Shown here piece after piece: positions 14,990-16,185 of a DNA stretch of 16,185 nt. The translations under genes were made by a program, and so were the position numbers. Source of the DNA: Oscillospiraceae bacterium. Lineage in GTDB: Bacteria; Bacillota; Clostridia; Oscillospirales; Ruminococcaceae. The stretch lies in contig DXNX01000050.1 of assembly GCA_019413245.1 (NCBI GenBank), positions 1 through 16,185 of the forward strand, given 5' to 3'. Under the pieces are notes generated by a model. That model searched no databases. It was not told the origin of the DNA and was given only the letters and a program-made list of their open reading frames with translations. Numbering within the stretch: position 1 is the stretch's first letter; the number at the start of each line of letters is the position of its first letter.

Positions 14990-15691
14990 CTATCCCTTTC
15001 TGGCCTTTGCCCGCGCGATCACCCGCTCGGTCTGCTCCATCAGTCTGTCGTACAGGTATTCCGTTACCTCCGGTTCCACATAGGGCCAAACGGTGCTGTG
15101 CATCGCAGTTGCCGACGGACTTCCCATCGTCACCAGCTTTTCCACTTTCCCGTCCTTGTTCCGCCACCGCGGACGCCCCCGCTCTGTAACCGTATGGCTG
15201 GAGCTGGAGCCGATGCGCCGCTGAACCATGCCCACATGGCCGCTCTTGAACTCCACCAAAAAGCCCTTGCTCAGATTGGCTCCGTCGCCGGTCAAAGCGG
15301 TCATGGCAGAGGATTTCAGAACTCGCGCCTTTACATGGGCAGGCGCTCTGCGCAGGACATCCCGCCCCTTGAAGCTCTCTGTCGGCCTGTGCTGGAAATA
15401 GCCCAGGTCGTTCCGCATCTTCTCGATGTGAAGCTCTGCGCTCAGGCTTGTGTTCGTGGCCTTTTTCCGCTGTACCAGGTCTTTCAGGTGCCGCCGCCCA
15501 GCGGCGTTCACGGCATACCTGGCCTTTGCCTGCGCCACCATCAGCTTTCTTGCCTGTCGTGCTGTGGCGTTGATCGCTACCTTGGCCGCCGCCGGGGTCT
15601 TTTTCTTCAAGTCCCCCAGCGCTCGCTCCACATCCTCCAGCCCGTCCACTGTGATGGTCATGGTTCCTGCGTCGTAAGTCACCCTGCTCAT
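14990..15691 (-). CDS. Minor tail protein Z / HK97 gp10-like neck protein
   Basis: This 233-residue basic protein resembles lambda minor tail protein Z (192 residues) and HK97 gp10-type tail completion proteins. Features are the opening DGLEDVERALGDLKKKTPAAAK followed by a long helix (KVAINATARQARKLMVAQAKARY), an RRHLKDLVQRKKATN segment and LSAELHI strand, a central Gly/Ser-rich part and the C-terminal SPSATAMHSTVWPYVEPEVTEYLYDRLM-QTERVI helix typical of the Z family. The protein would act at the head-tail junction during tail completion. The ATG overlaps the preceding stop by 4 bases (ATGA), suggesting coupled translation. Confidence 0.8.
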   Translation of the reverse strand: MSRVTYDAGTMTITVDGLEDVERALGDLKKKTPAAAKVAINATARQARKLMVAQAKARYAVNAAGRRHLKDLVQRKKATNTSLSAELHIEKMRNDLGYFQHRPTESFKGRDVLRRAPAHVKARVLKSSAMTALTGDGANLSKGFLVEFKSGHVGMVQRRIGSSSSHTVTERGRPRWRNKDGKVEKLVTMGSPSATAMHSTVWPYVEPEVTEYLYDRLMEQTERVIARAKARKG

Positions 15692-16101
15692 TGTCTCGTC
15701 CTCTCCATGGTGATGCGGTAAATACCCGCTTCTTCCTCGCAGTTCAGGATACTGTAAGTCCGCTGCTGCGAGGTGCCCTTATCCATGACCAGATGCTTCC
15801 CGATCTTCGGCTTCGGCCCGTAGTCCTTTACCCGGATGTACAGCACGGTGGATGCGGTGTATAGGCCCGTATCAAAGTTCTGTTTCGCTCCGGCCTCCCA
15901 GTGCGAGTTGTGTTCTTTCAGCCGTTGGTCATCCACAATGACCAGTGCCTCTTTCCCGTCAACCGTGTGCAGGTCTGCGTGTTCGTCCTGCTCAAAGAAA
16001 GTCAGGTCGATGTCTGCCGCTGCACAGTCTTTGAAAGTCGGCGCTTTCCACTCCGTTTCCGGGTCGCTTCCAAAATCCTGTTCCAGTTCAAAAAGTGCCA
16101 T
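15688..16101 (-). CDS. Probable head closure / head-tail attachment protein
   Basis: This is a 137-residue, mostly acidic protein at the head-tail junction position. The N-terminal part is loop-rich (DFGSDPETEWKAPTFKDCAAADIDLTFF). The C-terminal half has beta strands in a stopper-like order: TVLYIRVKDYGPKPKIGKHLVM, then QQRTYSILNCEEEAGIYRITMER. Head closure proteins of the SPP1 gp16 / lambda FII type often show a similar strand-PKPGD-strand pattern, but I see no exact motif. GGAGGTG lies 5 bases before the ATG, and the gene begins right after a terminator. Its stop overlaps the start of the Z-like gene. Treat the function as a positional inference. Confidence 0.55.
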   Translation of the reverse strand: MALFELEQDFGSDPETEWKAPTFKDCAAADIDLTFFEQDEHADLHTVDGKEALVIVDDQRLKEHNSHWEAGAKQNFDTGLYTASTVLYIRVKDYGPKPKIGKHLVMDKGTSQQRTYSILNCEEEAGIYRITMERTRQ

Positions 16102-16114
16102 GCTGCACCTCCGC

Positions 16115-16150
16115 AGAAAAACTCCCCCGCCTGCACACAGCAGGCAGGGG
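16115..16150 (-). terminator. Intrinsic terminator upstream of the neck genes
   Basis: On the minus strand CCCCTGCCTGC (16150-16140) pairs with GCAGGCGGGGG (16134-16124), an 11-bp stem with one T-G wobble and a TGTGT loop, followed by AGTTTTTCT. The end of an upstream gene probably lies just before it; stops occur at 16174-16176 and 16160-16162 in two frames, so the frame cannot be settled here. Only about 14 bases remain to the start codon's ribosome site, so the head closure gene must be read by readthrough or from a promoter further upstream. Confidence 0.82.
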
Positions 16151-16185
16151 ATTGAATTGTCAGCACACAGTAGCTACCAGCCAGC

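Noticed and set aside
14540..15721. Plus-strand open frame of 393 codons opposite the tail terminator and Z-like genes
   Set aside because: Same shadow pattern; the minus-strand genes form a coupled chain with good ribosome sites.

Overview
The window is a compact, single-direction block of structural genes from a contractile-tailed (myovirus-type) temperate phage or prophage. Every gene I can support lies on the minus strand, so transcription runs from position 16185 towards position 1. Genes abut or overlap by a few bases, strong AAGGAGG-type ribosome binding sites often sit inside the end of the preceding gene, and no stretch of 300 bases lacks a gene. I saw no tRNA, IS element, CRISPR array, integrase or host metabolic gene. 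High GC, the Shine-Dalgarno pattern and the style of the tail proteins (LysM-type gpX, Mu gp41-like chaperone, Ig-repeat fibre) suggest a gut-type Clostridia (Bacillota) host. That host call is an inference from family resemblance only.

In transcription order: (1) 16185-14163, neck and tail completion: an intrinsic terminator, a probable head closure protein, a minor tail protein Z/gp10-like protein, a probable tail terminator and an unknown 99-residue protein. (2) 14150-12159, the tail sheath (FI) and tail tube (FII), closed by a second strong terminator. (3) 12077-7973, a tail assembly chaperone that is internally duplicated and carries a textbook -1 frameshift site, then the 1104-residue tape measure protein. 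(4) 7960-3014, the baseplate: LysM tail protein X, hub D with an added C-terminal module, spike V, gpU, wedge W (gp25-like), J and I. (5) 3010 to the left edge, a very large tail fibre whose 3' end is cut off by the window.

Together these genes build a sheath-tube tail ending in a spike baseplate with receptor-binding fibres. The two terminators have almost no room for a promoter after them. They probably let limited readthrough tune the amounts of downstream proteins relative to highly expressed ones such as the tube and, presumably, the capsid upstream.

The points most worth a second look are: the fibre's C-terminus, which looks like a C-type-lectin/formylglycine-enzyme-like fold reaching what may be the start of a diversity-generating retroelement variable region exactly at the window edge; the duplicated chaperone combined with its frameshift signal; the duplicated motif at the end of gpI; and the extra module on the hub protein.
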